NCBI GenBank assembly: GCA_029938605.1
Contig: JAOZUO010000012.1
Span: 1 to 43,171 of the forward strand
From: Deltaproteobacteria bacterium
Lineage (GTDB): Bacteria; Myxococcota_A; Polyangia; HGW-17; JAJRWW01
Direction of reading: 5' to 3'
DNA: 43,171 nucleotides
The position numbers and the translations under genes are program-made. Positions within the stretch are counted from its first letter, which is position 1. Each line of letters begins with the position of its first letter. Under the pieces are notes generated by a model. The model was not told where the DNA came from, searched no databases, and saw only the letters and a program-made list of their open reading frames with translations. Below, one piece after another: positions 17,201 to 24,660 of this stretch.

Positions 17201-18529
17201 CGCCACGTACCGCACCGCGTTCTCCTGGAGGTCTTTCTCCTTGGCCCGCACCAGCAGATCGTCGAACTCATGGAGGGCTTTTCGGTACCGGTCGATCTTG
17301 AAGTAGGTCCACGCCCGCTTGTACAGGGCGGAGTTGTACTCCTTGGAGTCGGGGAACTTCTGGGCGACGCGGGTGTAGGCGGAGATGGCGTAGTAGTTGT
17401 GAAGCTTCAGCGCCCGAAGCTTCTTCTCATTGAGCATCTCGTTCCAGCGGTTTTGAAAGACCTCTTTTCGGTCCGCCGCGCTTCCGCGGAAAGTCTGGTA
17501 CTGCTTGTTGATGAGCAGCCGCTCGTTGGGCTCGATGGCCACCGAGGGGTCCGCGTCGAAGTGCTCCTCACCGATGAGGAACCAGGACTGAGAAAGCAGC
17601 CAGCGGCGCTTCTTGAGGTCCTCACCTTCGAAGCGCGACAGCTTCACAGCGGGCTGACAGACCTGATAGGGATCGAAGACCTTGAAGGGGTCCGGCGCAT
17701 TGAGCCCGATGGCGGGCTGGGTCAGGTTCAGGCTGTAGCCGTCGGGCGGAATGATCGTGCCGGGCTTGGCCAGCGGGTTGAACTTGTTGCTGCACACCAG
17801 CCCCAAAAAGGCCTGACGAGCGCGGGAGTGGTACTCCCTGGCCCGGGTCCGCTGGGTCTCGTCGTCCGAGGACTCCAGCTCCTGGGCCGCCAGCCGCAGC
17901 ACGTAGCCCAGCACGTAGATGACCATGTCCCGGTTCTTGTACTTGGGGAAGCGGGTCAAGATCTCACGGTAGTAGTCCAGGGCGGCTTTGTAGCTCTTGA
18001 CCGGTTTGGTGGGCACCGGCAACTCCCGCCCGGACAGGCGTGAGATCCGCTCGATCTCCCCGAGGCGCTTGTTGTACTGCTTGTCGGCGTACCGGTAGTC
18101 CACCTCGGCCTTCTCGTAGTACAGCTCCGCCAGTCGCATGAGCACGTCGGGGGTCCAAATCTTGTCCGAGGGGTGGCGCTTGATAAACGCCTCGTACTCC
18201 TTGATGGCCTCCAGTCGCCGGCTCTGGGCCGTGCGGGACGCCTCCTCGAGGGTGTTCTTGTACCGCTGCTCCAGCTGGAACTTCTCGTTTAAGTAGGAGC
18301 GTTCGATGAGGTGATCGATGGTGTTGTTAAAGATGGTAGACCCGCGCTTCATGAGCGCCAGGTCCTTCTTCAGATCCTTGAGCACCGCCTTCTCCTGGGA
18401 GGAGTAGGGGCGAACCTCTTTGTAGGGCGCCAGCTTGCTGCGGTCCCCCCGAGCCTGCCCGGCGCCGAAGCCGAGCAACACGCCCAGGGCGATCACGGCG
18501 GCTCCACGATGTGTCGTCGCCTGGATCAT
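14231..18529 (-). CDS. Very large periplasmic TPR protein (GltD/AgmU-like)
   Basis: This 1432-residue protein has a signal peptide (AVIALGVLLGFGAGQARG) and then almost continuous TPR-type helix pairs from about residue 80 to the end (LMRLAELYYEKAEVDY, YNSALYKRAWTYFKIDRY, QFYMGLAYYYAGKYLEAARIF, AEAALYFQQIIKKFPNDKQ). A coiled segment near 630-690 (ALLAEKAQLVAKIAKRG) and a Cys-bearing loop near 875-895 (NCGANLSCGANDPSC) break the solenoid. It is larger than usual periplasmic TPR proteins and fits a scaffold reaching across the periplasm, as proposed for GltD (AgmU) and NfsD. Its ATG overlaps the stop of the upstream gene as ATGA, so the two are translationally coupled. It is very rich in Lys, Arg and Tyr. 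Confidence 0.85.
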   Translation of the reverse strand: MIQATTHRGAAVIALGVLLGFGAGQARGDRSKLAPYKEVRPYSSQEKAVLKDLKKDLALMKRGSTIFNNTIDHLIERSYLNEKFQLEQRYKNTLEEASRTAQSRRLEAIKEYEAFIKRHPSDKIWTPDVLMRLAELYYEKAEVDYRYADKQYNKRLGEIERISRLSGRELPVPTKPVKSYKAALDYYREILTRFPKYKNRDMVIYVLGYVLRLAAQELESSDDETQRTRAREYHSRARQAFLGLVCSNKFNPLAKPGTIIPPDGYSLNLTQPAIGLNAPDPFKVFDPYQVCQPAVKLSRFEGEDLKKRRWLLSQSWFLIGEEHFDADPSVAIEPNERLLINKQYQTFRGSAADRKEVFQNRWNEMLNEKKLRALKLHNYYAISAYTRVAQKFPDSKEYNSALYKRAWTYFKIDRYRKALHEFDDLLVRAKEKDLQENAVRYVALCAFYQKQSLDPYGWLLKYYRNKGWLNSKGAQKYGHVKAAFFQLAEILWEESMPPPDDPGAENYSGEMLTKALTIYQWILAKGGFKSDREDVGNPNFDWKYFKSKAPIQVRILQILGILQVNVDKRVRAKYPRRTLYEERKKAFDRFAIFRGSPHIPFAKEYEKRHGTDKLVAEALMVLRENSLMAMGRDFFNLGGQYLAAYSKAEKEAAPLLAEKAQLVAKIAKRGRGWRRAQNKLDKIEVRLAELKQNMANYKKTYSGYFAQAAKAFRVIVAHPQYQNTLTAYNAQFYMGLAYYYAGKYLEAARIFKAVADSKISVKKAKEAFDWRVSAFSEVVRGIKLPADPDPAKEKTAVRRNMPPLLTEYHTLLRELIKRFPKSKDVVVYKYLIGAHHYRFRQFREAKPLFNDLMEKHCKSRQAFYAGQHLMTMLSMEKGPNFLDQLERLSSHIKRKNCGANLSCGANDPSCDEYKALVAKKQKELKALGPRILKERAFNAFGAKRYAEAALYFQQIIKKFPNDKQIALFLYNAAYCYEKIKRYRSAKKMYETIYIKPRYRKLAAKTVIKDAKGKVIDKGILDNVLEYLARVAEKALDYEASLKYYGVLATDTSFAKMDGRVAWYYIYARYLKIHGKYDLAVKFFRKYVAEVRGKIPRWKRLARKAVDPEKKKTFNGFVKDAGKFVSRADLEIGKIRERQKRWPQMIASYMRYINHAENALRGKSGQISGPAYYRSHPDDWELARDMMGLLEIVLKQQRAQRARYRTIVRLEDRILDNFINYKLPPGTSAATSAAKIAFARVKGGMDKFKKVRFTYKKIRLRFRVTKSVLLRSKKKRTEVIVKSRNAVADAIQDLSTQLSAATKLYTDERKKYLDDVWYIAFQAHIGKLYELAAAQVADPKPPKPAATYIKIFKKQFDDPFEFEEKIKKLVFGSNSICEKAREQWDTLAKLAYKAAIKHAQKRGVSNEWTRKVRRWLSRIDPSTPYINDPKIAK

Positions 18530-20889
18530 TCTACCCCCCTCGGCTCACGGTACTTGGCCTTGAGCATCTCCATGGCCTTCATGAAGGTGGACTCGCGCTT
18601 CTCGTAGCGCCCCTTGGCCAGGTTCTTGATGGCCCACACCACGTCCAACACGCCCACGTCCGCCTTCACCAGCACCTGATACACCTTCTGGGCGACCTTC
18701 TTGAAGTTCTGCATGGCCACGCCGCCGACGACCTCCTTGGACTCGGGACGGACCTTGGCCAGGTGCGCCTTGTAGCCCACCAGCTTCACCTTCTCCTCGG
18801 TGAGCACGCGGACGACTTCGGCGCGCTTGGAGGCGACGAAGGAGTCGATGCGCCGATTCACCACGTCCAGGTTGGACTGGGCCTTGGCCATGCGGGACAG
18901 CAGCAGGTCCAACACCGCCTTCTGCTGGCGCTGGCTCCCACTCAGGCGCGCCGCGAGGGAGGCCGCCAGTCCCTGGAGCTGGGCGAGCACCCTCTTGTAC
19001 TGGGCCCGCAGCTGCCTTTCGTATCGCATCACCGTGTCGCCGATACCCACATTGTTGCGGGAGTCGGCGATGTCGCTGCGCAAACCCGTGATCATGCTCT
19101 TGAGGGCCGCGATGCGGGACCGGAGCCGCTTGGCGTTAGCCTCCAGCAAGCGCTTGGACAAGCGCTGGGTCTTCTGGGTACGGTAATAGTAGGAGACCAG
19201 CGCCTTGAGCATCTTCTCGAGCTGGGCGATGCGCATCTGCTGCACCAGGGCGTCGGAGTCCACCTTCTCAAAGAGCTTTTTGACCTTGCCCACGCGCTTT
19301 TTGTAAGCGTCAGTGGACTTGGGGGCCTGGCGGATCAACTTCTCCAGCCGCTGGCGTTCTTTCTGTAGCTGGCCGAGCCGGTGCCGCTCCGCCACCGTGG
19401 CGTTGGGCAACAGCAGGTCCGACAGGTGGGCCGAGGTGTCGCCTTGGAGGCCGAGCAGGGCCGTCTCCAGATCGGCCGCCCGGGCCCGGGCCACGGCCAG
19501 GGTCGGATAGGCCGCGATCTGAGAACCCGAGGTGAGCTTCCGCTCAATCTGGCGGATGATCACGTAGGACTCGGTGATCATCCGCTGGATGGACTTGATA
19601 TCTCCGAGCATCATCAGGGCCCGCTTCACATCCGGCTGCTTGCGGAGCCAGCGCAGGGCCAGCTTGGGCAAGCGCACCTTGATGTCGAACTGCTCCAGGT
19701 TCTGCGACGTCAACTGCGCGAAGATGAGCTTGGGGTCCATGTTGGCCTGCTGCAGCCCTCGCAGGGTCCGGTACACCGGGCGCAGTTGCCTCGCTGCCTT
19801 GCGGAACACCGCCTTGGCGCCGGCGAAGTCGCCCATCTGGATCTTCAGGTTGCCCAAAAGCACCTGAGCCTCGTCACTCTTGCCGTAGTTTGGGTTCGAC
19901 ACCTGGAGCAACTCCAGGGTCTTGACCGCCCGCTCATGACGCTTGGCCTTGAGATAGGCCCAGGCACGCTCGTAAAGGGCGTCGTTGAAGTACGGCGACT
20001 TGCGCGGGATGGCGTTGTACAGCTCGATGGCCCGCTGAATATCCTTGGACCGCCCCTTATAGTAGGCCAGTCGGGCAGCGGCGATGATCAACAGCTGCAG
20101 TACCCGACGCTGGGTGACGGTCTTGGGGCGAAAGTAGCCGAAGAGCACCTTGTCGATGATCTGCTTGTACACCGCGCCCGCCGCGTTCAATCTCCCCTGC
20201 TTAATGTGGCAGACCCCGGTGAAATACACCGCTTGGAGATAGTACGCGTGGGTGGTGCCTATGCCCGCGAAGACGGTCAGGGCGTCTTTGACACGATTGC
20301 GAAAAAAGAGGTACTTGCCGCGGACATACTCCACGGAGGGCTCCCGGCGGGCCGCCGGAATGGCCTGGATCTTCAGCAGCAGATTCTCCACCTGCTGCAG
20401 GCGATTGGCGTCCGCGGTCTGACGCTTGCCCAGCACGGCGGCCCGACGCATCTCGAGCTCCAGCAACCGCTGGAGGGCGAGCTGATAGTACTTGTTCGAG
20501 CTGCCCTCGGTCACGACCTGACTGAAGTAGGTCCGCGCCACCACAAACTCCCGCTGCTGGAACATGGAGTCGGCCAGGAAGAACGCCGCCTCGCTCGCCT
20601 CGGGGGTGCCCTTGTAGCGAGTCACCAGGTCCATTAGCACGATGGCCGCCCGGGAGTAGTCCTTCATGCGGTACAGCACCATGCCGTCGATAAGACGCTT
20701 GAGGCGCTGCCTCTGGGTCAGCTTTCGGGAGGGGGGCCGGATGGTCGTGAGGTAGTGGGAAAGCTGCCCCTCTATGCTCGTGAGTTGACGCTTAATCGTC
20801 GGCACTGACCGCCGGGCCGCCGCCGCGGATGGTCTGCCGACAACTCCGATCAGGAGCAGCGCCAGCGCTACTTGGATTTTATAAGTCAT
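18526..20889 (-). CDS. Secreted TPR and coiled-coil protein of the machine
   Basis: This 787-residue protein has a signal peptide (VALALLLIGVVGRPSAAAA). The first half (about 60-370) contains TPR-like repeats (AFFLADSMFQQREFVVARTYF, YLQAVYFTGVCHIKQGRLN, LYERAWAYLKAKRHERAVK, quoted in part). The second half (about 420-760) is long coiled-coil helix (LGQLQKERQRLEKLIRQ, AKRLRSRIAALKSMITGL). It probably reaches across the periplasm with the 1432-residue TPR protein, whose ATG overlaps its TGA. It starts 3 bp after the stop of the upstream gene. GltC, GltI and Nfs proteins include comparable TPR/coiled-coil members, but I cannot assign one. There is no clear ribosome binding site, which fits coupled translation. 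Confidence 0.83.
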   Translation of the reverse strand: MTYKIQVALALLLIGVVGRPSAAAARRSVPTIKRQLTSIEGQLSHYLTTIRPPSRKLTQRQRLKRLIDGMVLYRMKDYSRAAIVLMDLVTRYKGTPEASEAAFFLADSMFQQREFVVARTYFSQVVTEGSSNKYYQLALQRLLELEMRRAAVLGKRQTADANRLQQVENLLLKIQAIPAARREPSVEYVRGKYLFFRNRVKDALTVFAGIGTTHAYYLQAVYFTGVCHIKQGRLNAAGAVYKQIIDKVLFGYFRPKTVTQRRVLQLLIIAAARLAYYKGRSKDIQRAIELYNAIPRKSPYFNDALYERAWAYLKAKRHERAVKTLELLQVSNPNYGKSDEAQVLLGNLKIQMGDFAGAKAVFRKAARQLRPVYRTLRGLQQANMDPKLIFAQLTSQNLEQFDIKVRLPKLALRWLRKQPDVKRALMMLGDIKSIQRMITESYVIIRQIERKLTSGSQIAAYPTLAVARARAADLETALLGLQGDTSAHLSDLLLPNATVAERHRLGQLQKERQRLEKLIRQAPKSTDAYKKRVGKVKKLFEKVDSDALVQQMRIAQLEKMLKALVSYYYRTQKTQRLSKRLLEANAKRLRSRIAALKSMITGLRSDIADSRNNVGIGDTVMRYERQLRAQYKRVLAQLQGLAASLAARLSGSQRQQKAVLDLLLSRMAKAQSNLDVVNRRIDSFVASKRAEVVRVLTEEKVKLVGYKAHLAKVRPESKEVVGGVAMQNFKKVAQKVYQVLVKADVGVLDVVWAIKNLAKGRYEKRESTFMKAMEMLKAKYREPRGVE

Positions 20890-20892
20890 GAC

Positions 20893-21672
20893 TTATTTCT
20901 TCGATCCGGCGGCCTTGACCCGACCCTTCTTGTCGCGCTTGAGAGAGAGGGTAGATACCTTCTTCTCGTACTTGACACTCAGCCGCTGCTTGAGAGGCGT
21001 AAAGGCAGAGCCCCGCTCGAAGGGGACTACGCGGACAGTGGTACCGGTTCCCACGGCGACCTTGAACCGGAAGCTGGACCGGATGCGATACCGGTACCCA
21101 CGCAGGTAGGAGAACACGCCAAAGCCGTGACCGCGGTATACGAACTCCACGGTCAGGATGTGCACACCGTCGACGGCGGGGCCGGCGTAGATGCTCTTGG
21201 TGCCCTTCTCGGAGGCCTTGCCGGTGAGATCGGCCTTGGCCTCGAGCTGCTTACCGTCGAGCAGGTAGCGATAGGCCACCAGCCGGAAGGAGCTCCCCAT
21301 TCGGTTATCTTGGATGATCACCAACTCCGAGGCGGCGGTGGTCTGTCCCAGCACTGACTCCTTGAGTAGGTTGAGCCGGATCTTGGTCTGGGACACCAGC
21401 TCCTTGAGAGTAGAGACCCGCTCGGCCATCTGGCGAAGCTTCACGGCGTAGCTTTGCTGGGTCTTGGTTGTCGTCGCTGCCCCCGGCGTCTCTGGGGTGG
21501 CGGGACTGGGGACCCCCATATCAGCGGGGCGGGCCGCCGGAGTCGTCGGGTCCTCTGCCGCGGGACGCTCTCGCACGGAGGGTGCGGTCGCCGGGGCGGC
21601 CAGCGCAACCGGGCTGGTGACAGTGAGAAGGCAAACGAGCCCGCTGATGCTTAGCGCGATACGTCGACTCAT
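20893..21672 (-). CDS. Secreted coiled-coil/beta-domain protein, first gene of the TPR operon
   Basis: I set the start at the ATG at 21672, giving 259 residues. It begins a proper signal peptide (RRIALSISGLVCLLTVTSPV, cleavage near ALA-AP), follows CGGGGGATTG, and a longer frame from 21732 would begin upstream of the promoter. After an Ala/Pro/Thr linker comes a helix of about 40 residues (LRQMAERVSTLKELVSQTK). A beta-rich domain follows at about 110-240 (FRLVAYRYLLDGKQL, GVHILTVEFVYRGHGFGVFS, SFRFKVAVGTGTTVRVVPF). I do not recognise the family. A charged tail ends the protein. As first gene of the operon it should be a structural partner of the TPR proteins in the periplasm. Confidence 0.75.
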   Translation of the reverse strand: MSRRIALSISGLVCLLTVTSPVALAAPATAPSVRERPAAEDPTTPAARPADMGVPSPATPETPGAATTTKTQQSYAVKLRQMAERVSTLKELVSQTKIRLNLLKESVLGQTTAASELVIIQDNRMGSSFRLVAYRYLLDGKQLEAKADLTGKASEKGTKSIYAGPAVDGVHILTVEFVYRGHGFGVFSYLRGYRYRIRSSFRFKVAVGTGTTVRVVPFERGSAFTPLKQRLSVKYEKKVSTLSLKRDKKGRVKAAGSKK

Positions 21673-21711
21673 GGATTCAATCCCCCGAAATCTAAGGTTA
21701 CCCGCAGGACA

Positions 21712-21752
21712 GCCAATGCCTAACAGGCGCAACGCTGTTTATTACCATTGGC
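21712..21752. promoter_or_regulatory. Inverted repeat around the -10 region of the TPR operon promoter
   Basis: GCCAATG (21712-21718) and CATTGGC (21746-21752) are perfect 7-bp arms with a 27-base spacer. They enclose the -10 hexamer and the expected transcription start, so they could be an operator half-site pair. A leader hairpin is less likely, since one arm lies upstream of the expected start. Confidence 0.4.
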
Positions 21753-21768
21753 CCTAGCCCCGTGTCAA
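21739..21768 (-). promoter_or_regulatory. Promoter of the TPR-protein operon
   Basis: On the minus strand a perfect TTGACA (21763-21768) precedes an 18-bp spacer and TAATAA (21739-21744). It lies between the obg stop and the ATG at 21672, and probably drives 20893-21672 through at least 12620-12997, since those genes overlap or nearly touch. Confidence 0.55.
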
Positions 21769-21811
21769 CGAGCCAACAATGGACGGAGTATAGCCTACCT
21801 GCGATGAAAGG

Positions 21812-22861
21812 CTACCAGAAATGGGGGGTGCCCTTACCCGCCGATTTCCCGGGAGAATCCTGCGAACAAACGCGTCTGAACAGGACCTCGAGCAGATCGC
21901 CAACGCCCTCCCCGGTGGCCGCCGACACCCCGAACAGAGAGACCCCTCGCGTAGCCAGAGACTCCTCTATCTCCGGAATCAAGGCACGGACATCCGGGAG
22001 ATCGATCTTATTCACCGCCACCACCTGGGGCAGCTCCGCCAATCTCTCCGAGTAGGCGGTCAGCTCCCGGTTGAGGGAATCGAAGGCATCAATTGCGGAT
22101 CCAATCTCGACCTGGGTAGGATCCAACAGGTGCAGCAGCACGGAGGTGCGCTCAAGGTGTCGCAAGAAGCGATGGCCGAGGCCGGCGCCCTCGGAGGCTC
22201 CCTCCACCAGGCCGGGGATATCGGCGATGATGAAGCTACGGAGATCTGAAAGCTCGCAAACACCGAGATGGGGAACCAATGTCGTAAACGGGTAGGAGGC
22301 CACCTTGGGCCGCGCCCGGGATGCCCGACGGATGAAGGTGGACTTGCCCACATTCGGAAAGCCGAGCAGGCCCACATCGGCCATGAGCTTGAGCTCCAGA
22401 CCCAGGGATCGCTCCTCGCCTGCCCATCCCTCCTCGGCCTTACGGGGCGCGCGGTTGGTGGAGGTCCTGAAGTGCATGTTTCCCCGGCCACCGTCGCCCC
22501 CCTGGGCCACCACAGCGCGCTGGCCCGGCTCGACCAGATCCACCAGGATCTCTCCCGAGTCGGTGTCAATTACCACGGTCCCCACAGGGAGCCGGATCAC
22601 CCGATCTTCCCCCCCGCGACCATTCATCTGCTTACTCTTGCCCGGCTGGCCGGACGCGGCCTTCACCAGGTTCATGGAGCGGAGATCCAGCAAGGTTCGC
22701 AGCCGCTGGTCCGCCTCCACCACCACACTGCCTCCGCCTCCGCCATCTCCCCCGGCCGGGCCTCCCCGTGGTACGTACTTCTCCCGCCGGAAGGCCACGC
22801 AACCATTCCCACCGCGACCGGCTTGCACGCGGATCTCAACCTCGTCCACGAATTGTTTCAT
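21812..22861 (-). CDS. obg: Obg/CgtA GTPase
   Basis: This is the conserved Obg GTPase, which binds the large ribosomal subunit and acts in 50S assembly and stress control. The N-terminal Obg fold (about 1-158) has its glycine-rich signature (AGRGGNGCVAFRREKYVPRG, GGDGGGGGSVVV). The G domain follows with G1 GFPNVGKST, the switch region with DIPGLVEGASEGAGLG, G4 NKIDLPD and G5 SAATGEG. At 349 residues it has no extra C-terminal OCT domain, as in Escherichia coli-like short forms. It is the third gene of the classical rplU-rpmA-obg set, 56 bp behind rpmA. The ribosome binding site is weak. Confidence 0.97.
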   Translation of the reverse strand: MKQFVDEVEIRVQAGRGGNGCVAFRREKYVPRGGPAGGDGGGGGSVVVEADQRLRTLLDLRSMNLVKAASGQPGKSKQMNGRGGEDRVIRLPVGTVVIDTDSGEILVDLVEPGQRAVVAQGGDGGRGNMHFRTSTNRAPRKAEEGWAGEERSLGLELKLMADVGLLGFPNVGKSTFIRRASRARPKVASYPFTTLVPHLGVCELSDLRSFIIADIPGLVEGASEGAGLGHRFLRHLERTSVLLHLLDPTQVEIGSAIDAFDSLNRELTAYSERLAELPQVVAVNKIDLPDVRALIPEIEESLATRGVSLFGVSAATGEGVGDLLEVLFRRVCSQDSPGKSAGKGTPHFW

Positions 22862-22917
22862 GATCTTGAGCTTATAGCGGAAATGGGCGGAACGCCAGAA
22901 AACGGAGGAGGAAGATC

Positions 22918-23169
22918 TTAGCTATCGATATTGATGCGCTTGCGATCACCCTTGATGGTGTCGTAACGAACGACGCCGTCAGTGAGCGCGAAGAGCGTAT
23001 AATCCTTGCCCAGGCCGACGTTCTCACCGGGATGAACCTTGGTGCCGAGCTGCCGCACGAGGATGTTTCCCGCGCGAACTTTCTCGCCGCCGTACTTCTT
23101 GATGCCCCGGCGCTGGCCTTGGCTGTCCCGGCCGTTCCTGGTGCTGCCCTGTCCTTTTTTATGTGCCAT
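22918..23169 (-). CDS. rpmA: Large ribosomal subunit protein bL27
   Basis: This 83-residue protein is bL27, whose flexible N-terminus reaches the peptidyl-transferase centre. It begins [20 protein letters not shown], the family signature, with no N-terminal extension for cleavage, followed by [20 protein letters not shown] and [11 protein letters not shown]. The length is normal. GAGGAG lies eight bases before ATG, and the gene starts 15 bp after rplU. Confidence 0.98.
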   Translation of the reverse strand: MAHKKGQGSTRNGRDSQGQRRGIKKYGGEKVRAGNILVRQLGTKVHPGENVGLGKDYTLFALTDGVVRYDTIKGDRKRINIDS

Positions 23170-23184
23170 GGGGGATCTCCTCTA

Positions 23185-23508
23185 CTAGGCGTCGCCCTGA
23201 GCGATGTCGGTAATCTTCAGCGCTGTAAACGGCTGACGATGACCCGCCTTGCGCCGATAGTTCTTCCGGCGCTTCATCTTGAAGATGATGATCTTACGAT
23301 GACGCCCCTGGTCGACGATCTCCGCCTTGACCGAAGCGCCCTCGAGCACCGGCTTGCCGACGAGCACGTTGTCGTCGTCATCCACAACCATCAATACGTG
23401 GGCGAGCTCCACCAGATCACCGACCTCACCGGTCAGCTTCTCGACCTGAATGGTGTCACCTTTCGCTACTTTATACTGCTTACCGCCAGTTTTCAGGACC
23501 GCGAACAT
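23185..23508 (-). CDS. rplU: Large ribosomal subunit protein bL21
   Basis: This 107-residue protein is bL21, an rRNA-binding protein of the 50S subunit. I chose the ATG at 23508 because the protein then begins [18 protein letters not shown], the usual bL21 start, and GGAG lies eight bases upstream; a longer frame from 23541 adds eleven atypical residues. The C-terminus has the [17 protein letters not shown] signature that binds rRNA. It is first in the rplU-rpmA-obg operon. Confidence 0.98.
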   Translation of the reverse strand: MFAVLKTGGKQYKVAKGDTIQVEKLTGEVGDLVELAHVLMVVDDDDNVLVGKPVLEGASVKAEIVDQGRHRKIIIFKMKRRKNYRRKAGHRQPFTALKITDIAQGDA

Positions 23509-23532
23509 GGATCCAACTCCATCGCTAAAGGC

Positions 23533-23587
23533 GCGCCTCACAGGCGCAACAGGGGGGCTAAGGTACCGGTTTTCCGACCGTTGTCAA
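23533..23587 (-). promoter_or_regulatory. rplU promoter and leader hairpin
   Basis: On the minus strand TTGACA (23582-23587) precedes a 16-bp spacer and TACCTT (23560-23565, a weak -10). The leader then has a perfect 5-bp hairpin, GCGCC-loop-GGCGC (23533-23547), about 13 bases before the GGAG ribosome binding site. A leader hairpin here could serve feedback control by bL21, which is known in other bacteria. Confidence 0.45.
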
Positions 23588-23610
23588 GTGCCTATTTGTT
23601 ACGCGGGAGA

Positions 23611-24660
23611 CTACAGATCCCTCAACTTGGCCAGGGACTCCACGAAGGGGGCCAAGGCGACGCCCTTGTCCGTGAAGATCGCCTTGACCAACGTATGGGG
23701 AGTCACGTCGAAGGCGGGGTTCCGACAGGGGACGCCTTCGGGCACGATACGCGTTCCATCGATGATCGCCACCTCGTCGCCGTCCCGCTCCTCTATGGGG
23801 ATCCCGTCGCCCGTGGGCGTCTCGAAGTCCACCGTGGACAGGGGCGCCGCCACGTAAAAGGGGATCTCGTGATAGGCGGCGAGGATCGCCACCTGGTAGG
23901 TGCCGATCTTATTGGCCACGTCACCGTTGGCGGCGATGCGGTCGGAGCCAACCACCACAAGATCAATCTCCCCGCGGACCATGAGAGATCCCGCCACGGT
24001 ATCCGAGATCAGGGTCACGGGTATGCCGTCGTGATGCAGCTCCCAGGCCGTGAGCCGGGCGCCCTGCTGTCGCGGTCGCGTTTCATCGGCATAGACCATC
24101 TTAAGCTTCCCCGCCTCGGCCGCCGCGCGGGCTACTCCGAGGGCCGTACCGTAGCCCCCGGTGGCCAACGCGCCGGCGTTACAGTGGGTGAGCAGGCGAG
24201 CACCATCGGGGATGAAAGGTAGGCTATGGGCCCCCATATCCTTACAGAACTGGACGTCTTCCTCGGTGATGGCGTGGGCCTCGGCCAACGCCGCCTCCCG
24301 CGCCGAATCCACGCCGTCACCCAACCGTGCACGGATCACCCCGGCCACACGATCCACGGCCCAGGCGAGGTTCACGGCCGTGGGGCGCGCATCCTTGAGG
24401 GTCTGAGCGTCGGCGGCGATCTTCTCAGCAAAGAGCGTGGGATCATCCGGAGCTTTGCGGGTGGCGATGGCCATTCCGTAGGCCGCGGTGCAGCCAATGG
24501 CCGGTGCGCCCCGCACCACCATGGTGAAAATGGCGTCCCGAACGGCGTCCACCGCATCGATCATCAACCACTGCTCTGCGCCCGGGAGCCGGCGTTGATC
24601 AAGCAGCCGGAGCTGTCCGTCCTTCCACTGTACGGGTCTCAGGGTATCGTATTGGGTCAT
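23611..24660 (-). CDS. mtnA: S-methyl-5-thioribose-1-phosphate isomerase
   Basis: This 349-residue enzyme converts methylthioribose 1-phosphate to methylthioribulose 1-phosphate in methionine salvage. Family signatures are plain: RGAPAIGCTAAYGMAIA, THCNAGALATGGYGTALG with the catalytic Cys, ADETRPRQQGARLTAWEL, and VVVGSDRIAANGDVANKIGT with the catalytic Asp (Cys160 and Asp240 in the Bacillus subtilis enzyme). FETPTGDGIPIEER near the C-terminus is also typical. The length is normal. Its ATG overlaps the stop of a GntR-type regulator gene as ATGA, so the two are coupled. No other salvage gene is nearby, so it may instead serve the related 5-deoxyribose pathway, for which MtnA paralogues are known. 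Confidence 0.95.
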   Translation of the reverse strand: MTQYDTLRPVQWKDGQLRLLDQRRLPGAEQWLMIDAVDAVRDAIFTMVVRGAPAIGCTAAYGMAIATRKAPDDPTLFAEKIAADAQTLKDARPTAVNLAWAVDRVAGVIRARLGDGVDSAREAALAEAHAITEEDVQFCKDMGAHSLPFIPDGARLLTHCNAGALATGGYGTALGVARAAAEAGKLKMVYADETRPRQQGARLTAWELHHDGIPVTLISDTVAGSLMVRGEIDLVVVGSDRIAANGDVANKIGTYQVAILAAYHEIPFYVAAPLSTVDFETPTGDGIPIEERDGDEVAIIDGTRIVPEGVPCRNPAFDVTPHTLVKAIFTDKGVALAPFVESLAKLRDL

